This document shows, piece by piece, positions 54,624-62,743 of a DNA stretch of 64,000 nucleotides (positions are counted from its first letter, which is position 1; each line of letters starts with the position of its first letter). The DNA comes from Arthrobacter sp. Leaf69 (GTDB lineage Bacteria > Actinomycetota > Actinomycetes > Actinomycetales > Micrococcaceae). The stretch lies in assembly GCF_001422645.1 (NCBI RefSeq), contig NZ_LMLR01000015.1, forward strand, positions 1,104 to 65,103. The letters run 5' to 3'. Under the pieces are notes generated by a model, which did no database searches, was not told the DNA's origin, and saw nothing but the letters and a program-made list of their open reading frames with translations. Position numbers and translations under genes: made by a program.

Positions 54624-56423
54624 TTAGTACTTCCTCACCATCGGCTCGTAACGCGTAAAGACCACCGGTTTGGTGGCAAGCCGGATGCCCGCAATGGCCT
54701 CAGCGGAACCATCCGCCGGAGCATGCTCATCCTTATACGCCATGGAGTGCTTCATGAATTTTTCGTCGTCGCGTTCGGGGAAGTCCTCGCGGAAGTGTCC
54801 GCCGCGGGATTCCTCGCGGTGCAAGGCCGCCACGGTCATGACCTTGGCGAGCTCCAGGAGGAAGCCCAGTTCCACGGCTTCGAGGAGGTCAAGGTTGAAG
54901 CGCTTGCCCTTGTCCTGGACGCTGATGCGCTGGTACCGCTCCTCGAAGGACGCGATGTCCTTCAGGACCTGGTTCAGCGTCTCGGCGGTGCGGAACACCT
55001 GCATGTTGGCGTCCATGGTGTCCTGCAGTTCCTTGCGGATCGCAGCGACCTTCTCGGTGCCGTCGGAGGTGCGGACGTGGTCCAGCAGGTTCAGCGTGTA
55101 GGCCTCCGGGTCAGCGGGGAGCTCCACGAAGTCCGCGGTCTTGGCGTATTCCGCGGCGGCGATGCCGGCGCGCTTGCCGAAGACGTTGATGTCCAGCAGG
55201 GAGTTGGTGCCCAGGCGGTTGGAGCCGTGCACGGACACGCAGGCCACCTCACCGGCGGCGTAGAGGCCCGGGACCACGGTGTCGTTGTCCTGGAGCACCT
55301 CGGCGCTGATGTTGGTGGGGATGCCGCCCATGGCGTAGTGCGCCGTCGGGAACACCGGAACCGGCTCCGTGTACGGCTCGACGCCGAGGTAGGTGCGGGC
55401 GAACTCGGTGATGTCCGGCAGCTTGGCATCGATGTGCGCCGGCTCAAGGTGCGTCAGGTCCAGGAGGACGTAGTCCTTGTTGGGGCCGCAGCCGCGTCCC
55501 TCGCGGACTTCGTTGGCCATGGAGCGGGCCACGATGTCGCGGGGGGCGAGGTCCTTGATGGTGGGGGCGTAGCGCTCCATGAAGCGCTCACCCTCGGAGT
55601 TGCGCAGGATGGCGCCTTCGCCGCGGGCAGCCTCGGAGAGGAGGATGCCCAGGCCGGCGAGGCCTGTCGGGTGGAACTGGAAGAACTCCATGTCCTCCAG
55701 GGGGATGCCGCGGCGGAACGCGATGCCCATGCCGTCGCCGGTGAGGGTGTGCGCGTTGGACGTGGTCTTGAAGACCTTGCCGGCGCCGCCGGAGGCGAAC
55801 ACCACGGACTTGGCCTGGAAGACGTGCAGTTCACCGGAGGCGAGGTCGTAGGAGACGACGCCGGCAACACGCTTCTGCTTGTACGCGGTGCCGTCCTCGC
55901 GGACGGCGTCTTCCTCGACGGTCAGCAGGTCAAGGACGTAGTACTCGTTGTAGAACTCGACGTTGTGCTTGACGCAGTTCTGGTACAGGGTCTGGAGGAT
56001 CATGTGGCCGGTGCGGTCCGCGGCGTAGCAGGCGCGGCGGACCGGAGCCTTTCCGTGGTCGCGGGTGTGGCCGCCGAAACGGCGCTGGTCGATCCGGCCC
56101 TCGGGCGTGCGGTTGAACGGCAGGCCCATCTTTTCCAGGTCCAGAACGGCGTCGATCGCTTCTTTCGCCATAACCTCGGCCGCGTCCTGGTCGACCAGGT
56201 AATCGCCGCCCTTGATGGTGTCGAAGGTGTGCCACTCCCAGTTGTCCTCTTCGACGTTGGCCAGGGCTGCGCACATGCCGCCCTGCGCCGCGCCGGTGTG
56301 GGAGCGGGTGGGGTACAGCTTGGTCAGTACTGCTGTTCGGGCGCGCTGACCGGATTCGATCGCCGCGCGCATCCCGGCGCCACCGGCACCGACGATGACG
56401 ACGTCGTACTTATGGACCTGCAT
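54624..56423 (-). CDS. sdhA: Succinate dehydrogenase flavoprotein subunit
   Basis: A 599-aa flavoprotein that oxidises succinate to fumarate. VVIVGAGGAGMRAAIE is the FAD motif, SHTGAAQGGM holds the flavin-linking His, and FHPTGLAGLG and HGSNRLGTNSLLD contain the active site and later FAD contacts. The ATG at 56423 is the likely start (a TTG seven codons upstream is possible). Confidence 0.97.
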   Translation of the reverse strand: MQVHKYDVVIVGAGGAGMRAAIESGQRARTAVLTKLYPTRSHTGAAQGGMCAALANVEEDNWEWHTFDTIKGGDYLVDQDAAEVMAKEAIDAVLDLEKMGLPFNRTPEGRIDQRRFGGHTRDHGKAPVRRACYAADRTGHMILQTLYQNCVKHNVEFYNEYYVLDLLTVEEDAVREDGTAYKQKRVAGVVSYDLASGELHVFQAKSVVFASGGAGKVFKTTSNAHTLTGDGMGIAFRRGIPLEDMEFFQFHPTGLAGLGILLSEAARGEGAILRNSEGERFMERYAPTIKDLAPRDIVARSMANEVREGRGCGPNKDYVLLDLTHLEPAHIDAKLPDITEFARTYLGVEPYTEPVPVFPTAHYAMGGIPTNISAEVLQDNDTVVPGLYAAGEVACVSVHGSNRLGTNSLLDINVFGKRAGIAAAEYAKTADFVELPADPEAYTLNLLDHVRTSDGTEKVAAIRKELQDTMDANMQVFRTAETLNQVLKDIASFEERYQRISVQDKGKRFNLDLLEAVELGFLLELAKVMTVAALHREESRGGHFREDFPERDDEKFMKHSMAYKDEHAPADGSAEAIAGIRLATKPVVFTRYEPMVRKY

Positions 56424-56549
56424 ACCAGACGCTCTTTCTCTCAAAATTCGCTAACAACACCGGCCGGCGGAGCCAGCCCGGTGAAATCTCGTGGAACTCC
56501 CTGGCCTGCACCGGGCAGGCAGGGATCGGTTGCCGCTGGGGTCGCGCCG

Positions 56550-57047
56550 CTACGGGGCGGGGCAGAAGCCGCCGGGCAGCTGGACGCCGTTCACGACGGG
56601 GCAAGGGTCAAACGTGAAGATGACCAGGGTGCCCAGGATGATGATGACGGTGGTGGCCGCGTAGAGCACGATCTTCAGCCACAGGCGCGTGGCGTCCTTT
56701 TCGGCGTAATCGTTGATGATGGTGCGCACACCGTTGGTGCCGTGCAGCATGGCGAGCCACAACATGGCCAGGTCCCAGATCTGCCAGAACGGGTCGGCCC
56801 ACTTGCCGGCCACAAAACCGAAGTCGATCGCGTGGATGCCTTCGCCCACCAGGAGGTTGACGAACAGGTGTCCGAAGATCAGCACCACCAGGACAACGCC
56901 GGAGAGCCGCATGAAGAGCCATGCGAGCATTTCGAAGTTCCCCTTGGAACTGCCGTTGCGGCGGTACTGAGGAGCGATCCGGTTGCTGCCCACCTTGGCG
57001 GCGGGCGCCTTGGCGCTGCGCGGGCTCTGAATCTCAGTTGCACTCAT
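56550..57047 (-). CDS. sdhD: Succinate dehydrogenase membrane anchor subunit D
   Basis: A 165-aa hydrophobic subunit with three membrane helices (about 42-65, 85-105 and 130-155) and a basic N-terminal tail of 35 residues. RLSGVVLVVLIFGHLFVNLL carries the haem-ligand histidine. GGAGGTCAC precedes the ATG. Position between sdhC and sdhA identifies it. Confidence 0.9.
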   Translation of the reverse strand: MSATEIQSPRSAKAPAAKVGSNRIAPQYRRNGSSKGNFEMLAWLFMRLSGVVLVVLIFGHLFVNLLVGEGIHAIDFGFVAGKWADPFWQIWDLAMLWLAMLHGTNGVRTIINDYAEKDATRLWLKIVLYAATTVIIILGTLVIFTFDPCPVVNGVQLPGGFCPAP

Positions 57048-57049
57048 GG

Positions 57050-57430
57050 CTAGTGACCTCCAAGGGCGAGGGAAAGGTGGCGGATGGAGAAGCCCACCAT
57101 GACGACAGCCCAGAGAATGAGCACCGTCCACAGCATCTGGCGCTGGTACTTGGCGCCCTTCTTCCAGAAGTCGACGGCGATGATCCGCAGGCCGTTGAAG
57201 GCGTGGAACACGATCGCTGCGACAAGGCCCGTTTCACCCAGGGCCATCAGGGGGTTCTTGTAGGCACCGATCACGGCGGTGTAGGCCTCGGGGGACACAC
57301 GCACCAGTGAGGTGTCCAGCACATGGACCAACAAGAAGAAAAAGATCACTACACCGGTAATGCGATGTCCAACCCAGGACCACATGCCTTCACGGCCGCG
57401 GTACAAGGTGCCAGCTGGTTTTGTCGGCAC
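57050..57430 (-). CDS. sdhC: Succinate dehydrogenase cytochrome b556 subunit
   Basis: A 126-aa three-helix subunit. WSWVGHRITGVVIFFFLLVHVLDTSL is the signature of the SdhC haem/quinone site, and HAFNGLRIIAVDF the later histidine helix. GTG start after GGGAGGTTTATTCA. First gene of sdhCDAB; a dyad upstream may control the operon. Confidence 0.93.
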   Translation of the reverse strand: MPTKPAGTLYRGREGMWSWVGHRITGVVIFFFLLVHVLDTSLVRVSPEAYTAVIGAYKNPLMALGETGLVAAIVFHAFNGLRIIAVDFWKKGAKYQRQMLWTVLILWAVVMVGFSIRHLSLALGGH

Positions 57431-57756
57431 TGAATAAACCTCCCTGCAACACAGCGGCGCTGGCATGGGATCCACGCGGGGGGAACGCCTGCTGCGAGAG
57501 CACTCGTAAGCTCAAGCCTAAATCTAGGCTTCGCTTACAGCTTATTCAATTCAGCCACCCCTCGGTGACGGCGCCCGGCGGGGATTTTCCCGGGTTTTGA
57601 GACGAACGCCACATTCGTTGGGGTGCTGGGCCCCCGGGGAGTTCCTTCCCAGCGCTCCGGCGCCCGGTGCAGGATGCGCCTTCCTGTGCAGAGTGCGGTG
57701 TCGTGTCCGCCGCCGGATCAGGGACCGACGCATCACGGTCGGCTAAAGTAGCGGTG
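57431..57756. promoter_or_regulatory. Divergent control region of sdhC and the guanylyltransferase gene
   Basis: About 325 bases with no gene. The dyad at 57506-57538 on the sdh side and TAAAGT (57744-57749) seven bases before the guanylyltransferase ATG are the clear signals; the rest shows no feature I can name. Confidence 0.5.
57506..57538. promoter_or_regulatory. Dyad upstream of sdhC
   Basis: GTAAGC-n2-AAGCCTA-aatc-TAGGCTT-n-GCTTAC is a 13-bp interrupted inverted repeat, 76-108 bases before the sdhC start. The AGCCTA/TAGGCT core is reminiscent of actinobacterial iron-regulator boxes but the spacing differs, so I only call it a candidate operator or leader hairpin. Confidence 0.45.
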
Positions 57757-58926
57757 ATGACTACAGACAATGTGACAAGCCAGGACTCGCCGCAGGTATC
57801 GGCGCAGGTATCTGCTCAGGGTTCGGCCCTGGGCCGCTTTATCGCGGTGATTCCTGCCGGCGGCGTGGGAACCCGGCTCTGGCCGCTGTCCAGGGCAGCA
57901 GCCCCCAAGTTCCTTCACGACCTCACGGGCTCGGGCAGCACCCTCCTGCGTTCCACCTACGACCGGCTTGAGCCGCTCGCCGGCAAACACATCCTTGTGG
58001 TGACCGGCATGGCCCACCGCGACGCTGTCTGCAACCAGCTCCCCGAGATCGACGACGCCGACCTCGTGCTCGAGAGCGAACCCAAAGACTCCGGCGCCGC
58101 CATTGGCCTGGCCGCGGCGATCCTGCACGAGCGCAATCCCGACACCATCATGGGATCGTTCGCCGCGGACCAGGTGATCAGCCCCGATGAGCTGTTTCAC
58201 GATGCTGTCCGTGAGGCCATCCACGCGGCCGCGGCCGGCAAGATCGTCACGATCGGCATCAAGCCCACCCACCCGTCCACCGGCTTCGGCTACATCCGGG
58301 CCGGGAAGAACCTCGGGGTGGACGGCGCCCCCAGCGCCCAGGCCGTCGTCGAGTTCGTGGAAAAGCCCAGCGAGGAGATCGCCCAGGAGTACCTCGACAG
58401 CGGCGAATATGTCTGGAACGCCGGAATGTTCGTGGCACCCGTCTCGCTGATGCTCAAGCACCTCGAAGCCAACGAACCCGAGCTTTTCGCCGGGGTCCAG
58501 GAAATCGCCCGGGCCTGGGACACCCCGCAGCGCGACGAGGTCAAGTCCCGCGTCTGGCCCACCCTGCCCAAGATTGCGATTGACTACGCGGTGGCCGAAC
58601 CGGCCGCCGCCGCCGGTGATGTCGCCGTCGTTCCCGGCACGTTCCGTTGGGACGACGTCGGGGACTTCGCCTCGGTGGGCCGGCTCCACAGCGCGAAGGA
58701 AGTCAAGGACGTCACCGTGATCGGTGAAGGCGCCCGCGTCTTCACCGAGGACGCGAGCGGCGTGGTGGTCTCCGATACCCAGCGCGTGATCGCGCTGATC
58801 GGCATCAAGGACGTGGTCGTGGTGGACACCCCTGACGCCCTCCTGGTGATGCACAAGGAACATTCGCAGCGCGTGAAGCAGGCTGTCGACGCGCTCAAGG
58901 CCAGCGGCGACACCGACGTTCTCTAA
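57757..58926 (+). CDS. manC: Mannose-1-phosphate guanylyltransferase
   Basis: A 389-aa nucleotidyltransferase that makes GDP-mannose. VIPAGGVGTRLWPLSRAAAPKFL is the GTP-binding motif, and FVEKPSEE and DYAVAEPAAAAGDVAVVPGTFRWDDVGD carry the sugar-phosphate site. There is no fused isomerase domain. GDP-mannose feeds glycolipid and wall glycan assembly. The ATG follows TAAAGT by seven bases, so a leaderless mRNA is likely. Confidence 0.95.
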   Translation: MTTDNVTSQDSPQVSAQVSAQGSALGRFIAVIPAGGVGTRLWPLSRAAAPKFLHDLTGSGSTLLRSTYDRLEPLAGKHILVVTGMAHRDAVCNQLPEIDDADLVLESEPKDSGAAIGLAAAILHERNPDTIMGSFAADQVISPDELFHDAVREAIHAAAAGKIVTIGIKPTHPSTGFGYIRAGKNLGVDGAPSAQAVVEFVEKPSEEIAQEYLDSGEYVWNAGMFVAPVSLMLKHLEANEPELFAGVQEIARAWDTPQRDEVKSRVWPTLPKIAIDYAVAEPAAAAGDVAVVPGTFRWDDVGDFASVGRLHSAKEVKDVTVIGEGARVFTEDASGVVVSDTQRVIALIGIKDVVVVDTPDALLVMHKEHSQRVKQAVDALKASGDTDVL

Positions 58927-59055
58927 TTCCGGCGTCCTTTCGTTCCGGCGTCCTCCGGGCCCTTCGGCCCTACCGGGGGCGCCGGAAGTGTTTCCCGGTT
59001 CGTAACGCGCCGGACGCGATGCCGCTATTTATTGTCCGCTCGCTAGAGTTATTCT

Positions 59056-60255
59056 GTGCGCAACTACTCTACTGAAGCTGAGCCCACCACATTGGTGGGG
59101 CCGTGGCTCGAGCCTCTCCTGCCGGAGCTGATCGCCTTCCGGCGGGACCTGCACGCACACCCGGAGCTCTCTTTCAAGGAATTCCGCACCACGGACAAGC
59201 TCGCCAAGCGGCTCGAGGAAGCCGGACTCAAACCCCGGCGCCTCGAAGGGACGGGCCTGACGGTTGACATCGGCGACGGCCCGATCGCCACCGCCCTGCG
59301 CGGCGACATTGACGCCCTGCCCATCATCGAGGAAACCGGGCTGCCGTTCGCCTCGAAGAACCACGGCGTCACCCACGCCTGCGGCCACGATGTCCACACC
59401 GCGACCATGCTCGGGGCGGCCCTGGTGCTGCAGCGGATGCACGAGGAGTCGCCGCTGCGCGGTTCCGTGCGGATCATCTTCCAGCCGGCCGAGGAAACCA
59501 TGCCCGGCGGCGCCCAGAGCTGCATCGAGCAGGGCGTCCTCGAGGGTGTTCCCCGGATCCTGGCGCTGCACTGCGACCCCCGGATCGAGGTGGGAAAGAT
59601 CGGCACCCGGATAGGTGCCATCACCTCCGCCTCGGACACCATCAAGATCGAGCTGACCGGCCGCGGCGGCCACACCTCCCGCCCGCACCTGACCGAGGAA
59701 CTCGTCTTCGCCCTCGCCCAGATTGCGGTCAACGTTCCGGCGGTCCTGTCCCGCCGGGTTGACGTCCGCAGCGGCGTCTCGGTCGTCTGGGGCCACATTT
59801 CGGCCGGCTCCGCCCCCAACGCGATCCCGGCCAGCGGCTACATGGCCGGCACCATGCGCTGCCTGGACCGCGACGCCTGGCACAGCGCCGGCAAGATCCT
59901 CGACGAGGTGGTGCAGCAGATCGCCGCACCGTACGGCGTCGACGTGCACCTGGAACACACCCGCGGCGTGCCTCCCGTGGTGAACTCCGAACACGAGACC
60001 GCCCTGATCGAAGCCGCCGCCCGTGCCGAGATCGGCGAAGGCGCCGTTGTCCTGACCCCGCAGTCGATGGGCGGCGAGGACTTCGCCTGGTTCCTCGCGG
60101 ACCTCCCTGGCGCCATGATGCGCCTCGGCACCAAGACCCCCGGCGGCGAGGAGTACGACCTGCACCGCGGAGACTACATCCTGGACGAACGCGCGCTGGG
60201 CCTGGGCGTCCAGGTCCTCACCGCCGCGGCGCTGCGCACCATCCGCGACCTCTAA
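59056..60255 (+). CDS. M20D-family amidohydrolase
   Basis: A 399-aa metal-dependent hydrolase of the hippurate/IAA-amino-acid hydrolase type. The metal site residues are in RRDLHAHPELSFKE, GDIDALPI, THACGHDVHTA, QPAEETMPGG and at the end GGEDFAWFL. A lid domain (about 185-300) has RGGHTSRPHLTEE. GTG start six bases after TAGAGT. Likely removes acyl groups from N-acyl amino acids; substrate not predictable. Confidence 0.92.
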   Translation: MRNYSTEAEPTTLVGPWLEPLLPELIAFRRDLHAHPELSFKEFRTTDKLAKRLEEAGLKPRRLEGTGLTVDIGDGPIATALRGDIDALPIIEETGLPFASKNHGVTHACGHDVHTATMLGAALVLQRMHEESPLRGSVRIIFQPAEETMPGGAQSCIEQGVLEGVPRILALHCDPRIEVGKIGTRIGAITSASDTIKIELTGRGGHTSRPHLTEELVFALAQIAVNVPAVLSRRVDVRSGVSVVWGHISAGSAPNAIPASGYMAGTMRCLDRDAWHSAGKILDEVVQQIAAPYGVDVHLEHTRGVPPVVNSEHETALIEAAARAEIGEGAVVLTPQSMGGEDFAWFLADLPGAMMRLGTKTPGGEEYDLHRGDYILDERALGLGVQVLTAAALRTIRDL

Positions 60256-60284
60256 CCGGGGCGCGGGTGGGCACGCCCCCGCCC

Positions 60285-60336
60285 AGGTGAGACTTCGCGC
60301 CCATCCTGCGGAGTGTTATGGCGCGAACCCTCACCT
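60285..60336. repeat. Interrupted 15-bp dyad between amidohydrolase and ohrR
   Basis: AGGTGAG-n2-TTCGCGCC (60285-60301) pairs with GGCGCGAA-n2-CTCACCT (60320-60336) around an 18-base loop. It could be a terminator of the amidohydrolase gene or an intergenic repeat element; no T run follows. Confidence 0.55.
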
Positions 60337-60363
60337 CGGCGCAACAAGGGCAGCGTATTTGAG

Positions 60364-60392
60364 TTGTGCACAATTTAATTGTGGGCTATCTT
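60364..60392 (+). promoter_or_regulatory. ohrR promoter
   Basis: TTGTGC (60364-60369) and TATCTT (60387-60392) are 17 bases apart; the -10 ends six bases before the GTG start of ohrR, predicting a leaderless transcript. Confidence 0.75.
60369..60383. promoter_or_regulatory. OhrR operator
   Basis: CACAATTTAATTGTG is a perfect palindrome around a central T, placed between the -35 and -10 of the ohrR promoter. It matches the AT-rich ACAATT-n-AATTGT core of known OhrR boxes, so autorepression relieved by organic peroxides is expected. Confidence 0.8.
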
Positions 60393-60398
60393 ATTTAT

Positions 60399-60848
60399 GT
60401 GACCAACGCTCCCCGTGACAACGCCCCCCGACTCGACAAGCAGTTGTGCTTCGCCATGTACTCGGCTTCGAGGGCGGCGACGGCGGCGTACCGCCCCATC
60501 CTCGACGAACTCGGCCTGACGTACCCGCAGTACCTCGTCATGCTGGTGCTCTGGGAGGCTCAACCCCGCAGCGTCCGGGAACTGGGGGAGGAGCTGGGAC
60601 TCGACTCTGGCACACTCTCGCCGCTGCTCAAGCGGCTCGAGGCGCTGGGCTTCGTGGAACGGCGCCGGTCCGCGGCGGACGAACGCCGGGTGGAGGTCTT
60701 CCTGACCGACGCCGGCTCGGCACTCAGTACGCGGGCGTCCGCCATCCCGCAGCGCCTCGCTGACGCCGCCGGGCTTTCGCCCGCCGAACTTGAGCAGCTC
60801 CGCGAGACCCTCGGCCGGCTCACCGCCGCCCTGCACGGCTCCCACTGA
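60399..60848 (+). CDS. ohrR: OhrR organic-peroxide-sensing repressor (MarR family)
   Basis: A 149-aa MarR-type regulator. The N-terminal DKQLCFAMYSASRA contains the peroxide-sensing cysteine in the OhrR position, and the winged helix (SVRELGEELGLDSGTLSPLLKRLEALGFVERRRSAADERRVEV) is standard. It lies directly before ohr, with an OhrR box in its own promoter. GTG start is set by the leaderless promoter. Confidence 0.95.
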   Translation: MTNAPRDNAPRLDKQLCFAMYSASRAATAAYRPILDELGLTYPQYLVMLVLWEAQPRSVRELGEELGLDSGTLSPLLKRLEALGFVERRRSAADERRVEVFLTDAGSALSTRASAIPQRLADAAGLSPAELEQLRETLGRLTAALHGSH

Positions 60849-61000
60849 AGCCCTCGCGCCAGCGGCCGACGTCGAAACCCGCACGCCGACGTCGAAATCG
60901 CCGGGGGCGCGCCAGTTCGCCGGAAGCATACGGCGCCTGCGCAGGTTTCCGGCGTGTTCGCCGCCGGCCACCAGATTTTTCCCAACAGATTGGATTTCCC

Positions 61001-61432
61001 ATGAAGACTCTCTACACAGCCGAGGCCCTGGCTTCGGGCGAAGGCCGCGACGGCACCGCCGTCACCAAGGACGGCCGGCTGAGCGTGGCCCTGGCCAGCC
61101 CGGTGGAACTCGGCGGCAACGGCGAAGGGACCAACCCGGAACAGCTCTTCGCCGCCGGTTACGCCGCCTGTTTCCACTCCGCCCTGCGCCTCGTGGGGCG
61201 GCGGCAGAAGGCCGACCTCACGGATTCCGCCGTCGCCGCCAAGATCCACCTTGGCGCCCTCGCCGACGGATCCGGCTACGGCATCGCCGCTGAACTCGAG
61301 ATCGCCCTGCCTGCCGTTGACCGGGAAACGGCGGAGGCCCTGGTCGCCCAGGCGCACGACGTCTGCCCCTACTCCAACGCCACCCGCGGAAACATTACTG
61401 TCGACATCAAGATCCTGGAGGTCGCCGCATGA
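61001..61432 (+). CDS. ohr: Organic hydroperoxide resistance protein
   Basis: A 143-aa thiol peroxidase of the Ohr/OsmC fold. The two catalytic cysteines are in YAACFHSAL and HDVCPYSNATRGN, with Ohr-specific features NPEQLFAAGYAACF. It would reduce organic hydroperoxides and be controlled by OhrR. ATG at 61001; it overlaps the next gene by four bases (ATGA). Confidence 0.95.
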   Translation: MKTLYTAEALASGEGRDGTAVTKDGRLSVALASPVELGGNGEGTNPEQLFAAGYAACFHSALRLVGRRQKADLTDSAVAAKIHLGALADGSGYGIAAELEIALPAVDRETAEALVAQAHDVCPYSNATRGNITVDIKILEVAA

Positions 61433-62460
61433 GCGCCAACACCGAAACCACCACCCGTCCCGCCACAACCCGCGAGATCCAGCTGGCGTCCCGCCCGCAC
61501 GGCCGGCCCGTGCCGGAGAATTTCCGCCTGGCCGAGACCGCCTTGCCTGAACTCCAGGACGGCCAGGTCCTGGTCCGCAACCTCTTCATCTCGGTGGACC
61601 CCTACATGCGCGGCCGGATGAACGATGTCAAGTCCTACTCGGCGCCGTTCGCGCTGGACGCCGCGCTCGACGGCGGCGCCGTCGGCGAGGTCATCGCCTC
61701 CCGTTCCGCTGACCGCCAGGTGGGCGACGCCGTCGTCCATTCCCTGGGCTGGCGTGAATATGCCGTGCTCGACGCCGGCGCCACCACCCCCGCCCGCACC
61801 GATCTGGCCCCCGCGCAGGCTTTCCTCGGCGCGCTGGGCATGACCGGCCTGACGGCGTATGCCGGCCTGCTCAAGGTCGCGGACTTCAAGGCCGGGGAAG
61901 TCGTCTTCGTCTCAGGCGCCGCAGGTGCCGTCGGCTCCCTCGTGGGGCAGATCGCCAAGGCCATGGGCGCCTCCCGCGTCATCGGCAGCGCGGGGTCGCC
62001 GGAAAAGGTGGCCCGGCTGCTGGAGCTGGGTTTTGATGCGGCGTTTAACTACCACGACGGCCCGGTGGCCAAGCAGCTTGCCGAGGCTGCCGGCGAACGC
62101 GGGATCGACGTCTACTTCGACAACGTCGGCGGGGAGCACCTTGAAGCTGCGCTGTCGGCGCTCACGGTCGGTGGCCGCGTGGCCATGTGCGGAGCGATCT
62201 CGCAGTACAACGCGACAGAGCCCACGCCGGCTCCGCGGAACCTCATGCAGGCCATCGGCAAGCAGTTGACCCTCAAGGGATTCCTGGTCGGCGGCTACTG
62301 GCAGCACATGGCCGAGTTCGTCGAAACCATGTCCGGCTGGCTCGCGGACGGCACCGTGCGCTACGACGAGACCATCGTGGATGGACTGGAGAACGCTCCA
62401 CAGGCGTTCATGGACCTCCTGGACGGCGCCAACACCGGCAAGATGCTGGTCCGCCTCTAA
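61429..62460 (+). CDS. Zinc-independent MDR NADP-dependent oxidoreductase
   Basis: A 343-aa medium-chain reductase of the leukotriene B4 dehydrogenase/curcumin reductase type. Nucleotide motif AGEVVFVSGAAGAVGSLVGQIAKAMGA (about 150-175) and YFDNVGGEHLEAAL are visible; no catalytic zinc ligands are seen. YMRGRMND near 65 is a family signature. In operon with ohr, so it may detoxify reactive enals or quinones formed by lipid peroxidation. Confidence 0.92.
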   Translation: MSANTETTTRPATTREIQLASRPHGRPVPENFRLAETALPELQDGQVLVRNLFISVDPYMRGRMNDVKSYSAPFALDAALDGGAVGEVIASRSADRQVGDAVVHSLGWREYAVLDAGATTPARTDLAPAQAFLGALGMTGLTAYAGLLKVADFKAGEVVFVSGAAGAVGSLVGQIAKAMGASRVIGSAGSPEKVARLLELGFDAAFNYHDGPVAKQLAEAAGERGIDVYFDNVGGEHLEAALSALTVGGRVAMCGAISQYNATEPTPAPRNLMQAIGKQLTLKGFLVGGYWQHMAEFVETMSGWLADGTVRYDETIVDGLENAPQAFMDLLDGANTGKMLVRL

Positions 62461-62743
62461 GCCCGTAGGCCCCACCCCGCCCACTCGCGGAAAGCCCCGC
62501 TCCGGAATGCCGGTGCGGGGCTTTCCACGTCTACCGCTTGGTAACAAGTTCTCAACAATCTGTGGAATCGCTGTGAACTGTGCTACTTGGACGTGTCTCA
62601 GGCCACTAAAGTGTCTTGCATCAGTGCGCCTTGGCGCAGTGCTGCGAAATCCATCAGTGAAAACAGCGTTTCAGCGGCCACGCCGCCAACAGACACTCAT
62701 TGAGCACCCGTCGTAGCGCCTACTTTTTCTTCCTGGAGGAACA
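62461..62743. other. Intergenic region before the BMP gene
   Basis: Contains the terminator at 62489-62526 and then about 215 lower-GC bases leading to the BMP lipoprotein gene. I see the dyad TGCGCC-tt-GGCGCA near 62627-62640 and TAAAGT (near 62607) as possible promoter elements, but cannot assign a promoter. Confidence 0.4.
62489..62526 (+). terminator. Rho-independent terminator of the ohr operon
   Basis: Twelve-base arms GGAAAGCCCCGC (62489-62500) and GCGGGGCTTTCC (62515-62526), loop 14 bases, 29 bases after the stop of the reductase gene. The T tract is partly inside the arm. Confidence 0.8.
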
